From positions 435,827 through 499,826 of the forward strand of contig NZ_KE136473.1 of assembly GCF_000407145.1 (NCBI RefSeq): a DNA stretch of 64,000 nucleotides. Reading direction: 5' to 3'. The DNA comes from Enterococcus caccae ATCC BAA-1240 (GTDB taxonomy: Bacteria > Bacillota > Bacilli > Lactobacillales > Enterococcaceae). Below are positions 27,078 to 35,971 of this stretch, in pieces. The notes under the pieces are model-generated. The model was given only the letters and a program-made list of their open reading frames with translations, searched no databases and had not been told where the DNA came from. A program made the translations under genes and the position numbers. Within the stretch, counting starts at the first letter, position 1, and each line of letters opens with the position of its first letter.

Positions 27078-27377
27078 ATGAGAGTATTAGTATCATGTGC
27101 AAATGGATCAGGAACAAGTTTAATGATGAAAAAAAGCGTAGAAAAAGCTTTAAATGAGTTGGGGTTCAATATTACAAATATTCACCATTGTGCTATATCA
27201 GAAGGGAAGAGTACAGCAGGGCAATATGATGTTGTTTTTTGCCCAATGAACTTTTTGAATATGTTTGAAGACGCTAAGAAAAAAGGGATCACAGTAATTG
27301 GGGTTAAAAATGTGATGTCAGCAAAGGAAATCAGTGAGCGTGTTCAAGAAACAGATTTAGGAATGAAATATAAATAA
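27078..27377 (+). CDS. ulaB: Ascorbate PTS EIIB component
   Basis: This 99-residue EIIB domain carries the phosphocysteine Cys7 in VLVSCANGSGTS, the P-loop-like motif of the lactose/ascorbate EIIB class. It relays phosphate from UlaC to the substrate bound by UlaA. AGGAGG precedes the ATG. Unlike the neighbours it is separated from ulaA by 127 bp and from ulaD by 364 bp, the latter filled with a dispersed repeat. Confidence 0.9.
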   Translation: MRVLVSCANGSGTSLMMKKSVEKALNELGFNITNIHHCAISEGKSTAGQYDVVFCPMNFLNMFEDAKKKGITVIGVKNVMSAKEISERVQETDLGMKYK

Positions 27378-27399
27378 TTTTCGTAAAAATAGAGGCTGG

Positions 27400-27716
27400 A
27401 TAAAAGCGCCTAGTTTCGAGAAATAAGAAGGAATTCACGAAAATTGTTAAGCACCAAAGTGAGCATGAGAATAGATGTTAATGAGTATCTAACTGTTTTG
27501 TCAATTTTTTATGACCAAGTAGGTATTGTGCGACATCAGTTTAGTACATTCACTATGTTTTACAATAATTTCCACTTATTTCCGAAGCCTTCAAATCTTA
27601 GTGTTTTAGTACTTAGAATTTGAAGTGATCGAAGTATTGCGTAGTAGCTGCTTTTTACCACCATTTATTGATTTTTAGAAGGTGAGATATAACACAAAGA
27701 GTTGTGTCTCACCCTT
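27400..27716 (-). repeat. Dispersed intergenic repeat, long copy inside the ula operon (minus orientation)
   Basis: Read on the minus strand it starts with the hairpin AAGGGTGAGACACAACTC / GTTATATCTCACCTT (27673-27716), then CTTCGGAAATAAG, a TGTAAAAC block, ACCTACTTGGTC, and TTCGTGAATTC...CTTATTTCTCG, the same blocks as the copy at 47585-47893. It fills the ulaB-ulaD gap and contains no ORF of its own. No T run follows the hairpin in either direction, so it need not stop the operon transcript. Confidence 0.72.
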
Positions 27717-27741
27717 CTAATCAAGGATAGGAGCGAATTAA

Positions 27742-28380
27742 ATGAGTAGACCGAATTTACAGGTAGCATTAGACCATTCAGATTTACCGAGTGCCCTTAA
27801 GGATGTAATGGCTGTCGGTGATATTGTTGATATTGTAGAAGTTGGTACGATTCTTTGTTTACAAGCTGGTGCAGAAGCAGTCCGTTGTATTCGCGCATTG
27901 TACCCCAATAAAAAAGTAGTGGCAGACACAAAATGTGCTGATGCTGGTGGGACTGTGGCGAAAAATTGTCAAGAAGCCGGTGCAGACTGGATGACAGTTA
28001 TTTGCTGTGCAACAATTCCAACAATGAAAGCGGCTGCAAAAGAAGTAGAAGAAGTTCAAGTAGAACTTTATGGAGAGTGGACTTATGAGCAAGCTCAGAA
28101 TTGGTTGGATGCAGGAATTTCTCAAGCCATTTACCATCAAAGCCGAGATGCACTTTTGGCTGGTGAAACATGGGGCGAAAAGGACTTGACTAAAGTGAGA
28201 AAATTGATTGAAATGGGCTTTAGAGTTTCTGTTACGGGTGGTTTAGATGTTGAGACTTTAAAACTATTTGAAAATCTTGATGTCTACACGTTTATTACTG
28301 GACGAGGTATTACGGCATCCGAAAATCCTAAAAAAGCAGCACAAGACTTTCAAGATGAAATCAAGCGGATTTGGGGGTAA
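27742..28380 (+). CDS. ulaD: 3-keto-L-gulonate-6-phosphate decarboxylase
   Basis: UlaD decarboxylates 3-keto-L-gulonate 6-phosphate to L-xylulose 5-phosphate. The 212-residue TIM barrel of the OMP decarboxylase suprafamily shows LQVALDHSDL at the N-terminus, the VADTKCADAGG metal/catalytic segment (near residue 58), and the phosphate-binding FITGRGIT near the end. GGAGCG is the ribosome site. ulaE follows with its start just after the UlaD stop. Confidence 0.93.
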   Translation: MSRPNLQVALDHSDLPSALKDVMAVGDIVDIVEVGTILCLQAGAEAVRCIRALYPNKKVVADTKCADAGGTVAKNCQEAGADWMTVICCATIPTMKAAAKEVEEVQVELYGEWTYEQAQNWLDAGISQAIYHQSRDALLAGETWGEKDLTKVRKLIEMGFRVSVTGGLDVETLKLFENLDVYTFITGRGITASENPKKAAQDFQDEIKRIWG

Positions 28381-28385
28381 TGTCC

Positions 28386-29246
28386 ATGACTACGATAGGA
28401 ATTTATGAAAAGGCACTTCCAAAAAATATGACTTGGAAAGAGCGCCTATTGCTTGCAAAGAAGTTAGGCTTTGATTTTGTTGAAATGTCCATTGATGAAA
28501 CAGACGAACGGCTCAAAAGACTAGATTGGACTAACAAGGAGCGTAAGGAAGTACGGGAAGCAATCCATGAAAGTGGAGTAAAAATATTATCAATGTGTTT
28601 AAGCGGACATCGACGTTTTCCTTTTGGATCTGAGAATCAAGAAACACAAAAAATGGCTTTGATTTTGATGGAAAAAGCGATAAACTTAGCGTCCGATTTA
28701 GGAATCCGTACAATTCAATTGGCGGGCTATGATGTTTACTATGAAAAGAAAACTTTGGCCTCAAGAGAATACTTTATTGAAAATTTAAAAATAGCGGTAG
28801 CGATGGCTGCCGCGAAAGAGGTTGTTTTATCAATTGAAATCATGGACGATCCATTCATTAATTCGATTTCTAAATTTTTGAAAATCAAAGAGCAAATTCG
28901 TTCGCCATACTTACAAGTCTATCCTGATCTTGGTAATTTATCAGCGTGGACAGAAAACGATGTTGGCTATGAATTAGAAATTGGCATCGATCAGATTTCT
29001 GCAATCCATTTAAAAGATACTATAGCAGTGACTCAACAGTTTGCTGGGAAATTTAAAGAAGTTCCTTTTGGAACGGGGTGTGTGGATTTTTTAGGATGTT
29101 TGAAAACATTAAAACGTTTAGACTATAATGGTCCCTTTTTGATTGAAATGTGGAGTGAAAAAAGTGAAACACCTGAAAAAGAAATTGAAGAAGCAAAAGC
29201 ATTTTTATTTCCTTATTTAAAGGAGGTTGGATATCTTGGTGAATAA
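28386..29246 (+). CDS. ulaE: L-xylulose-5-phosphate 3-epimerase
   Basis: UlaE converts L-xylulose 5-phosphate to L-ribulose 5-phosphate. The 286-residue TIM barrel of the xylose-isomerase-like family shows GIYEKALPKNMTW at its start, FDFVEMSIDE, IQLAGYDVYYE, and the metal ligands in LSIEIMDDPF, VYPDLGN and IHLKD. I chose the ATG at 28386 because GGGGG lies eight bases upstream; the ATG overlapping the ulaD stop at 28380 is too close. It overlaps ulaF by 11 bp. Confidence 0.92.
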   Translation: MTTIGIYEKALPKNMTWKERLLLAKKLGFDFVEMSIDETDERLKRLDWTNKERKEVREAIHESGVKILSMCLSGHRRFPFGSENQETQKMALILMEKAINLASDLGIRTIQLAGYDVYYEKKTLASREYFIENLKIAVAMAAAKEVVLSIEIMDDPFINSISKFLKIKEQIRSPYLQVYPDLGNLSAWTENDVGYELEIGIDQISAIHLKDTIAVTQQFAGKFKEVPFGTGCVDFLGCLKTLKRLDYNGPFLIEMWSEKSETPEKEIEEAKAFLFPYLKEVGYLGE

Positions 29247-29946
29247 CGCATTGCTTAAAGAAATGAAAGAACGGGTTTTTGATGCAAACCTTGCTTTGCC
29301 TAAGTCAGGCTTAGTCAAACTTACTTGGGGGAACGTGAGTGAAATTAATCGAGAGGCGGGTTTGATTGTAATAAAACCTAGCGGTATTCCTTATGAAACG
29401 ATGAAAGTTTGTGATATGGTCGTAACTGATTTAGATGGTAACTTACTGGAGAATGGTTTAAAGCCTTCGTCTGATTTAGCTACTCACGTTGAATTATACA
29501 GATCGTTTGAGAAAATTAATTCAGTCGTGCATACACATTCAAAAAATGCAGTAATGTGGGCGCAAGCAGGTAGAGAAATTCCTGCTTATGGTACTACCCA
29601 TGCAGATACTTTTTATGGAGTCGTTCCTTGTACTCGTCAACTAACCGTAGAGGAAGTTACTTCCGCATATGAATTTGAGACAGGGCGAGTAATCGTCGAA
29701 ACATTTCATGAAAGAAAGCTTGATCCTGTAGCAGTTCCAGGAGTCCTAGTGAATGGGCATGGACCATTCACGTGGGGACGGAATCCACAAAAAGCTGTTG
29801 AAAATAGTATTGTATTAGATGAAATAGCTGAGATGGCTTGTATGACAGAACTAGTAAATAATATTGTTCATCCAATTCCACAGTATCTTTTAGATAAACA
29901 TTTTTTCAGAAAACATGGTTCAAATGCGTATTATGGACAATTATAA
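29236..29946 (+). CDS. ulaF: L-ribulose-5-phosphate 4-epimerase
   Basis: UlaF epimerises L-ribulose 5-phosphate to D-xylulose 5-phosphate, which enters the pentose phosphate/phosphoketolase route. It is a class II aldolase-fold zinc enzyme: SGLVKLTWGNVSEI, VIKPSGIPYETM, zinc histidines in VVHTHSKNA and a later VNGHGPFTWG. Start choice is uncertain; AGGAGG at 29221 favours TTG at 29236 or GTG at 29239 (236 or 235 residues). It closes the operon before a terminator. AraD is a paralogue, but the context assigns it to ula. Confidence 0.92.
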   Translation: MVNNALLKEMKERVFDANLALPKSGLVKLTWGNVSEINREAGLIVIKPSGIPYETMKVCDMVVTDLDGNLLENGLKPSSDLATHVELYRSFEKINSVVHTHSKNAVMWAQAGREIPAYGTTHADTFYGVVPCTRQLTVEEVTSAYEFETGRVIVETFHERKLDPVAVPGVLVNGHGPFTWGRNPQKAVENSIVLDEIAEMACMTELVNNIVHPIPQYLLDKHFFRKHGSNAYYGQL

Positions 29947-29966
29947 ATTATATGTCTTTATTTTTA

Positions 29967-30010
29967 TTGTGTAGAGAAGTCGATTATTGGCTTTATCTAC
30001 ACTTTTTTTG
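29967..30010 (+). terminator. ula operon terminator
   Basis: GTGTAGA (29969) pairs with TCTACAC (29996) with additional inner pairs, followed by seven T. It ends ulaGCABDEF. Confidence 0.75.
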
Positions 30011-30086
30011 TTTTAGTAAATACTTGAAATTAAACTCAGAAAAGCTATACTAGAAAAATAACTTTAAAGAGAGAAAGAGGATGGGC

Positions 30087-31418
30087 ATGGGAAAGAACAG
30101 TTTAAAGCGTGAAATTTCTTTATTTGGCGCTTTTTCAACAGTTATGGGAACTGTTATCGGGGCTGGAGTATTTTTTAAAACAGCAAGTGTAGTTAGTTTT
30201 GCTCAATCACCTAGTTTAACAATTTTTGCTTGGTTTTTAGGTGGTATACTTACATTGTGCGCAGGTTTGACAAGTGCAGAGCTAGCCACAGCAATTCCAA
30301 AAACGGGAGGAGCTGTCAAATATATTGAATACACTTATGGAAAGTTACCAGGATTTTTATTAGGATGGGCTCAAAGTGTTATTTACTTTCCGGCAAATAT
30401 CGCTGCATTATCAATCATTTTTGCTACTCAGTTTATTCACTTATTTCATTTATCAAATGATTTTTTGTTGCCTATAGCGTTTTGTACTGGATTAAGTGTG
30501 ACTGTGGTCAATCTATTGGGAACAAAAATAGCAGCAAATATGCAATCATTCACATTGATTATCAAGATGATTCCAATTGCATTGATCGTATTGGTAGGAC
30601 TTTTTATGCCCGCTAATGTGGAAGTGTCATTATTTCCTGTTAAAGCTGGTGGCGATACTGGTTTTATCCAAGCACTTAGTGGTTCTTTACTAGCGACAAT
30701 GTTTGCTTATGATGGTTGGTTAGGTGTGGGCGCTGTGGCAGGAGAAATGAAACGACCAGAAAAAGATTTGCCGAAAGCGATCTTTTTAGGATTGACATTT
30801 ATTACGATTGTTTATATTTTGATCAACTTTGTTTTCCTTAAAACGTTACCAATCGAGCAACTCTCAGGAAATCTTAATGCTGCATCAGAAGCTTCAAATC
30901 AAATTTTTGGTTCGATTGGTGGCAAGTTAGTGACAATTGGTATTTTGATTTCAGTTTATGGCGCGTTGAATGGTTATACAATGACGGGTATTCGGGTTCC
31001 TTATGCGTTGGCATTAGAAGATATGATTCCCTTTAGTCAACAATTTCAGAAATTATCTACAAAGTTTGTTGTTCCTTATGTCGCTGGAATTTTCCAATTT
31101 AGCATTGCTGCTATCATGATGTTTTTGGGAAGTTTTGATTTGCTGACTGATATGTTAGTTTTCGTTATGTGGCTATTTAGTTTATTGATATTTAGTGCTG
31201 TATTGATTTTAAGAAAAAGAGAACCAGCGCTAAAGCGGCCCTATAAAGTGCCATTTTATCCGATTATACCGATCATAGCCATTTTGGGCGGGTTATTTAT
31301 TTTGATTACCACACTGTTTGCACAAACAAAGCTTGCTTGTGTTGGGATTGGAATCACATTGCTAGGGATTCCATTCTATCTAGTGAATCAAAAAATAAAA
31401 GAAGGAAAAACCAAATAG
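30087..31418 (+). CDS. APC-superfamily amino acid permease or exchanger
   Basis: A 443-residue integral membrane protein with twelve predicted helices of the amino acid/polyamine/organocation superfamily. The first helix has the unwound GTVIGAGVFF substrate motif, and the eighth-helix region NGYTMTGIRVPYALA and MFAYDGWLGVGAVAGEMKRPEKDLP match the LAT/SteT exchanger branch. Two ATG codons are in frame; 30087 has AAGAGG six bases upstream, 30081 overlaps it. It is monocistronic. The substrate (serine/threonine or similar) cannot be decided from sequence. Confidence 0.87.
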   Translation: MGKNSLKREISLFGAFSTVMGTVIGAGVFFKTASVVSFAQSPSLTIFAWFLGGILTLCAGLTSAELATAIPKTGGAVKYIEYTYGKLPGFLLGWAQSVIYFPANIAALSIIFATQFIHLFHLSNDFLLPIAFCTGLSVTVVNLLGTKIAANMQSFTLIIKMIPIALIVLVGLFMPANVEVSLFPVKAGGDTGFIQALSGSLLATMFAYDGWLGVGAVAGEMKRPEKDLPKAIFLGLTFITIVYILINFVFLKTLPIEQLSGNLNAASEASNQIFGSIGGKLVTIGILISVYGALNGYTMTGIRVPYALALEDMIPFSQQFQKLSTKFVVPYVAGIFQFSIAAIMMFLGSFDLLTDMLVFVMWLFSLLIFSAVLILRKREPALKRPYKVPFYPIIPIIAILGGLFILITTLFAQTKLACVGIGITLLGIPFYLVNQKIKEGKTK

Positions 31419-31486
31419 GTGATTATTATTGTCAAAAATTAATGGTTTAAACGAATAGATTGAGAGAATCAAATCAGATTATTTGA

Positions 31487-31569
31487 TATAATAAAGATGA
31501 TCTAAGTCTTTGTCGTTAGATAAAGCGAGTGCTTCTACTCACCCCTTTTGAGTAGAAGCAACTTTTTCT
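31487..31569 (+). ncRNA. Candidate small RNA or terminator downstream of the permease
   Basis: TATAAT (31487-31492) is followed by about 70 nt ending in a strong hairpin TGCTTCTACTCA / TGAGTAGAAGCA and TTTTT (31529-31567). No good -35 at 17 bp is visible (TTGAGA is 21 bp away). It may instead be just the permease terminator, 110 bp after the stop. Confidence 0.35.
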
Positions 31570-31624
31570 CAAAAATTTTAGTAAAATTAACAATTTCTGA
31601 AAATTATTCTGGTCGATTTTTTAG

Positions 31625-31735
31625 TATAATGGATATATCAAAACGATAAACTATTTTGGGGAAGATAGTGCATCAGAACTCTTGGTAAAGCTAAAAGTGT
31701 TGATTTTTCAGCGCTTTTAGCTTTATTTTTTGTTT
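31625..31735 (+). ncRNA. Candidate small RNA upstream of comGA
   Basis: TATAAT (31625-31630), about 57 nt of unassigned sequence, then a 13-bp hairpin AAAGCTAAAAGTG / CGCTTTTAGCTTT and TTTTTT. That gives a transcript of roughly 95 nt with its own promoter and terminator and no ORF. The -35 is weak. The promoter stretch resembles the ftsK one. The rest of the 31419-31941 gap shows no gene. Confidence 0.4.
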
Positions 31736-31912
31736 CTAAAGAAAATAATTGGTTATTTATTTTCAACTGATATTGATTTAACTTAGATTAATTAAGAGAT
31801 ATGAATTGGAAAAGTTTGAAAAATGATAGTGATAAGTAAGATATTTTTTTGAAGCTAAGGCAAAACGCACCTGTTTTGTTTTAGTTTTTTTTTCACTAGT
31901 TTTACATTTTAG

Positions 31913-31920
31913 TGCGTATA
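31913..31920 (+). promoter_or_regulatory. Competence-box-like sequence before comGA
   Basis: TGCGTATA agrees at six of eight positions with the streptococcal ComX box TACGAATA, preceded by T-rich DNA and 22 bp before the comGA ATG. No ordinary sigma-A promoter was found close by. The assignment is by position only. Confidence 0.4.
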
Positions 31921-31941
31921 TTACAGTAAGGAGGGAAAACA

Positions 31942-32904
31942 ATGGATATTAAAGAACTTTCTTTGAAGTTGATTGAATGGGGTGTGAAGGAATACCTACA
32001 GGATATCTATATTTTGCCCATTGAAAATAAGATTCAAATCTTTACTAGAAAGGGGAAAAAACGAGTAGTTTTTCAAGAATTAAACGAACGAGAGGGTGAA
32101 AAACTGATTTTCCATTTTAAATTTATTGGGAGTATGGATGTTGGCGAGAAAAGGAAAGCGCAAGTTGGTGCTGTAACCTATACAATCAATAGAGAAGAGA
32201 TACGATTACGTTTGTCAACAGTTGGCGACTTTAGACAAAGAGAAAGTTTAGTTATTCGCTTTTTGCATGTTTTTGGTAATAGTCGCGAAAATTATTTTTT
32301 ACCACAACAATTAACAACGGTTAGAAGTCAGGTTAAACGTCGTGGTTTGCACTTGTTTTGTGGTCCTGTTGGTTCTGGTAAAACTACATTGATGTATAAA
32401 TTGGCGAAAGAAACAGATCAATTTCAACAGGTGATTACAATTGAGGATCCTGTTGAAATTGAAGAAGAGACTTTTTTGCAACTTCAGACAAATACTAAAA
32501 TTGATTTGACATACGATGTATTGATTAAGGCTTGTCTACGTCATCGACCAGATATTTTAATTATTGGAGAAATTCGAGATGGACTTACTGCACAAGCGGC
32601 AATCAGAGCGGCACTTACAGGGCATACGGTATTTGCAACGATACACGCAAGAAGTATTAGTGGCGTATATGAACGCTTAGCTGAATTAGGTGTACAGCAA
32701 AGTGAGGTTAGTGAATGTCTAGCAAGTATTATTTATCAGAGATTGTTACCCTTTCGAGGAACGAGTGATGAAGAAATCTGTGGACTGCTATTGGATTATA
32801 ATTTTTCTAGAGAAATGGCGTCTAAATGGTCGCAAGAATTAAGAAAGGTTTGGGCGTATGGATTTATTGATGATCAAACATTTGAAGAAGAAAAAGAAGA
32901 CTAA
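31942..32904 (+). CDS. comGA: Competence pilus assembly ATPase ComGA
   Basis: This traffic ATPase of the GspE/PilB family powers assembly of the transformation pseudopilus on the cytoplasmic face of the membrane. It shows Walker A GPVGSGKTTLMY (near 140), Asp box VITIEDPVEIE, Walker B DILIIGEIRD and the His box TGHTVFATIHA. Its length of 320 residues is normal for the short ComGA form. AAGGAGG precedes the ATG. It opens a seven-gene operon with overlapping starts. Confidence 0.94.
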   Translation: MDIKELSLKLIEWGVKEYLQDIYILPIENKIQIFTRKGKKRVVFQELNEREGEKLIFHFKFIGSMDVGEKRKAQVGAVTYTINREEIRLRLSTVGDFRQRESLVIRFLHVFGNSRENYFLPQQLTTVRSQVKRRGLHLFCGPVGSGKTTLMYKLAKETDQFQQVITIEDPVEIEEETFLQLQTNTKIDLTYDVLIKACLRHRPDILIIGEIRDGLTAQAAIRAALTGHTVFATIHARSISGVYERLAELGVQQSEVSECLASIIYQRLLPFRGTSDEEICGLLLDYNFSREMASKWSQELRKVWAYGFIDDQTFEEEKED

Positions 32905-33904
32905 ACTATCAAAATCACAACAACAATTGTTTATTCAATTACTTGCGGATTTATTAAGTAATGGTTTCACGATTCAAGAAAGCTTACTGTTTATGAAGAA
33001 ATCTCGTTCAATGACAATAGAAATAATTGATTGTCTTATAGCTGGTATGGAGCGAGGAGATTCACTGCATGGCGGTTTGGCTCAATTAGGATTTCCTGGA
33101 ACAGTTATTACACAAATTGAATTTGCTCAGGCGCACGGAGATTTAGCAGGAACACTAAAAAAAATAAAGCAACATCTTAAAATAATCGATAAGCAACAGC
33201 AAAATTTTTATAAAGTAGTTAGTTATCCTGTATTGCTTTTACTTTTTTTAACGGTTGTTTTAATTAGTATTCGCCAAATTTTATTGCCGCAACTGATGGC
33301 AAATGGAACGATTCAAGCAAACAATTTAGGAATCATGTTTATCCAACAAAGCCCATATTATATACTCTCATTCATATTTGTTGTCTTCATTCTAATCATT
33401 TTGACAGGCTGTTTTTTTAGAAAAAAGACGTATTTACAGCGGGCTGTAATTATTTCAAAACTGCCTATTTTTGGGAAGTTCTATCAAGAATATACTTCTG
33501 CTTTTTTTGCTCTAGAATGGGGGAAATTATTTTCGCAAGGCTTGGAAATCAAAACCGTTATTCACCTGATGCAAACGATAGATCAACGTTCACTAATGAG
33601 TGAACTTTCTGAGAAAATCGAAGAACAATCAATGTTGGGGCAAACTTTTTATGAACAGCTACCAAAATTTGCATTTTTTTCTCCAGAATTGTCTTTGATT
33701 ATTCAACAAGGGCAAATTAAAGGGAACTTAGGAAAAGAATTGATTTTATATAGCGAGCTTTGCTGGCAACGTTTTTTTAATCGAATGGAAAAGCTGATTC
33801 AATGGATCCAGCCAGTCATTTTTTTAGTCGTTGCATTGTTAGTTGTTAGTATCTACGCAGCCATGTTGTTGCCGATTTATGGCGGAATGGAGGAATTTTT
33901 ATGA
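32858..33904 (+). CDS. comGB: Competence pilus membrane platform protein ComGB
   Basis: ComGB is the GspF/PilC-type inner-membrane platform protein. It has 348 residues, three membrane helices (about 120-140, 170-195 and 320-340) and repeated GspF domains (FIQLLADLLSNGFTIQESL, MERGDSLHGGLAQLGFP). The ATG at 32858 has AAAGG nine bases upstream, so the gene overlaps comGA by 47 bp; later in-frame starts would shorten the lysine-rich N-terminus. Confidence 0.92.
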   Translation: MDLLMIKHLKKKKKTKLSKSQQQLFIQLLADLLSNGFTIQESLLFMKKSRSMTIEIIDCLIAGMERGDSLHGGLAQLGFPGTVITQIEFAQAHGDLAGTLKKIKQHLKIIDKQQQNFYKVVSYPVLLLLFLTVVLISIRQILLPQLMANGTIQANNLGIMFIQQSPYYILSFIFVVFILIILTGCFFRKKTYLQRAVIISKLPIFGKFYQEYTSAFFALEWGKLFSQGLEIKTVIHLMQTIDQRSLMSELSEKIEEQSMLGQTFYEQLPKFAFFSPELSLIIQQGQIKGNLGKELILYSELCWQRFFNRMEKLIQWIQPVIFLVVALLVVSIYAAMLLPIYGGMEEFL

Positions 33905-34185
33905 AGATAAAAAAGAAAAAAATGAATTATGAAGGATTTACCCTGTTGGAAATGTTAGTTGTTTTACTAATTATATCTATTTTGATTCTTTTGTTTGTTC
34001 CTAATTTGTCTAAGCACAAAGAAGGTGTAGATAAGAAAGGCAATGAAGCAATCGTTAAAATAGTCGAAACACAAATGGACCTCTATACTATGGAAAAAAA
34101 TCAATCACCAACGATAGAACAATTGTTAAATGAACAGTATATTACAAAAGAACAATATGATAAATATCAGGCTAGCAAGAAATGA
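33901..34185 (+). CDS. comGC: Competence major pseudopilin ComGC
   Basis: ComGC is the major pilin subunit of the transformation pilus. It has a lysine-rich leader, the prepilin cleavage site at G-FTLLEMLVVLLIISILIL (residues 12-30) with the Glu at position +5, and a short globular C-terminus (94 residues). The ATG overlaps the comGB stop by 4 bp. It would be cleaved and N-methylated by the peptidase ComC, which is not in the window. Confidence 0.92.
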   Translation: MKIKKKKMNYEGFTLLEMLVVLLIISILILLFVPNLSKHKEGVDKKGNEAIVKIVETQMDLYTMEKNQSPTIEQLLNEQYITKEQYDKYQASKK

Positions 34186-34637
34186 GTCTAAAAAATAGAA
34201 GTGGCTTTACGTTGATAGAATCGTTGGTCGTTGTGTTTATTTGTACGCTATTTTTGTTGTTGCCAACACTCACTATAAAAAAGTCGCAACAAGTATTGGA
34301 AGTGAAGCATTTTTTCTCTTCTTTTGAAAAAAATATATTATTTACGCAACAAATGGCAGTTGTAGAGATGGTAGATACACAAGTTTTATTTTTTGAACAG
34401 AACCAGCAAATCCAGTTTTGGCTATCTAAAAGTGAATCTTCAACGGGGAAACATATTTTAAAGGTTCCAGAGTCATTAAAGGCTACAGGGCCAGATAAAA
34501 TTATTTTTAAAAATAGCTCGGGAAATAACGGGAAACTAGCTAAATTTTCATTTTTATGGACAGAAAAAAAACAAGTAATCGAATTTCAATTTCAGTTAGG
34601 AAGTGGTCGGTATGTTAAAAAAATTAAGCAGGTATAA
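34182..34637 (+). CDS. comGD: Competence minor pseudopilin ComGD
   Basis: A 151-residue prepilin with the processing site at G-FTLIESLVVVFICTLFLL (residues 8-26) and a GspH-like soluble domain. It overlaps comGC by 4 bp and comGE by 26 bp, inside the operon. It is a minor subunit that helps initiate the pilus. Confidence 0.9.
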   Translation: MSLKNRSGFTLIESLVVVFICTLFLLLPTLTIKKSQQVLEVKHFFSSFEKNILFTQQMAVVEMVDTQVLFFEQNQQIQFWLSKSESSTGKHILKVPESLKATGPDKIIFKNSSGNNGKLAKFSFLWTEKKQVIEFQFQLGSGRYVKKIKQV

Positions 34638-34935
34638 AGGCTATATCTTACTTGAAAGTCTCATTGCACTTGGTCTATTATGCTTAATGATTGGAAGTTA
34701 TATTTCATTAAATACACTCTTACTTAAAAAGAATAATCAAGCGAATGAACAATTGCGAATGTATCGAGCATTGTATGAACAGGTGAAGGTTTATGAGAAT
34801 TATGGAGGACAATCTTTTCAAGAAATCCATCTAGCTAATAGCAATTACCAAGTGCGCTTTGATAAGACCAATAACAAATTGACCAAAGTGGAGATTACGG
34901 ATGGAAAAGAAAACATTATCCTTAAAAAAGAGTAA
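34612..34935 (+). CDS. comGE: Competence minor pseudopilin ComGE
   Basis: A 107-residue prepilin-like protein with G-YILLESLIALGLLCLM near the N-terminus, a variant of the usual GFTLxE motif with Tyr-Ile at the cleavage site. I chose the ATG at 34612 over an upstream in-frame GTG because AGGAAGTGG precedes it. Identity rests on operon position between ComGD and ComGF. Confidence 0.82.
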   Translation: MLKKLSRYKGYILLESLIALGLLCLMIGSYISLNTLLLKKNNQANEQLRMYRALYEQVKVYENYGGQSFQEIHLANSNYQVRFDKTNNKLTKVEITDGKENIILKKE

Positions 34936-35374
34936 CGAACAAAAAGAATTTTCAGGATTTACATTAATTGAATGTTTGTTTGCCTTGTTGTTACTATCAA
35001 TTATTTGTATGCTCTTTTCTGCAACAATCAAGAATGCGACTGTTGTGACCACCCAACTAAAAAGTGAACGAGAGAAAGAGTGGCAAATATTTGTGATCCA
35101 GATAGAGAATGAAATGAAAAACAGTTCCTATGAAAAGACTCAGCCAAATAAAATAATACTAAGAAACAAACAAAATAATAAGTCTGTTTGGATTGAATTT
35201 AAGTTAGGGAAGATTGTAAAAGTAGAGAATGGCGGATATCATCCACTTCTCATGGAGGTTAAAGAAGCGAATTTTAGAGAGGATGGTAACTGTGTCATGA
35301 TAGAAGTGATTTTTGAAAATGACTTGGCTGTTACAATGAAGTGGATTATTCCTAAGGAGCATAATTATGAATAA
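34901..35374 (+). CDS. comGF: Competence minor pseudopilin ComGF
   Basis: A 157-residue protein whose hydrophobic N-terminus begins G-FTLIECLFALLLLSIICML (residues 19-37) and is followed by the ComGF domain. It overlaps comGE by 35 bp and comGG by 8 bp. It carries one cysteine in the pilin helix. Confidence 0.9.
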   Translation: MEKKTLSLKKSNEQKEFSGFTLIECLFALLLLSIICMLFSATIKNATVVTTQLKSEREKEWQIFVIQIENEMKNSSYEKTQPNKIILRNKQNNKSVWIEFKLGKIVKVENGGYHPLLMEVKEANFREDGNCVMIEVIFENDLAVTMKWIIPKEHNYE

Positions 35375-35729
35375 AAAATATAAAGGAGGTGTTCTACTTA
35401 CCACATTATTATTTATTTTTTTATTTAGTTTTATTTTCGCCCTTGTTTTGGAAGAATTTCAATTAACCCAACGTTTTACGCATAAAACCAAAGAGTATTA
35501 TATCGCTAAAACTATGGTAAGTATGCTGCTTTTTGATATCAAGGAGGGGCAAAAGGGACTCGAAAAAAAGGGACATCAGGATTTTTCAAGCGGAAAAGTA
35601 CAGTATGAGTATGATCGTATAAGACTGAAATTTATTGTTCAGTTAAATCAGAAAACGTATCGATTTCAAGAAGACTATCGAGAGGATGAAAAAGAAAAAA
35701 ATAAGTTGAAAAGTAAAAAAGGCGAGTAA
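35367..35729 (+). CDS. comGG: Competence protein ComGG
   Basis: A 120-residue protein with a single N-terminal membrane helix (KYKGGVLLTTLLFIFLFSFIF) and a charged C-terminus ending in a lysine/glutamate-rich tail. It lacks the classical G-F-T-L-x-E processing motif, as ComGG members often do. It is the last gene of the comG operon. The 220-bp gap to the next gene shows no strong terminator. Confidence 0.83.
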   Translation: MNKKYKGGVLLTTLLFIFLFSFIFALVLEEFQLTQRFTHKTKEYYIAKTMVSMLLFDIKEGQKGLEKKGHQDFSSGKVQYEYDRIRLKFIVQLNQKTYRFQEDYREDEKEKNKLKSKKGE

Positions 35730-35971
35730 TAAAATTTGAGCTTTTTAAAATTTGTGAAACGTGTTTCAAACTTAGATTGAAAATAACTGATACAGAAGTT
35801 CATTTTGAAAAGGAATCACACTTGCAACATTTGATAATTTAAATAAAAATGAGACTAGTTCTGTGTTTTATAAATATTATTAGGAAATTGATTGATTATT
35901 GTCAGGTTTTTCGTTAAAATAGAACAGGTATGAAAATTGTTATATTATAGATGGAAATTGAGGTGTTTCTT

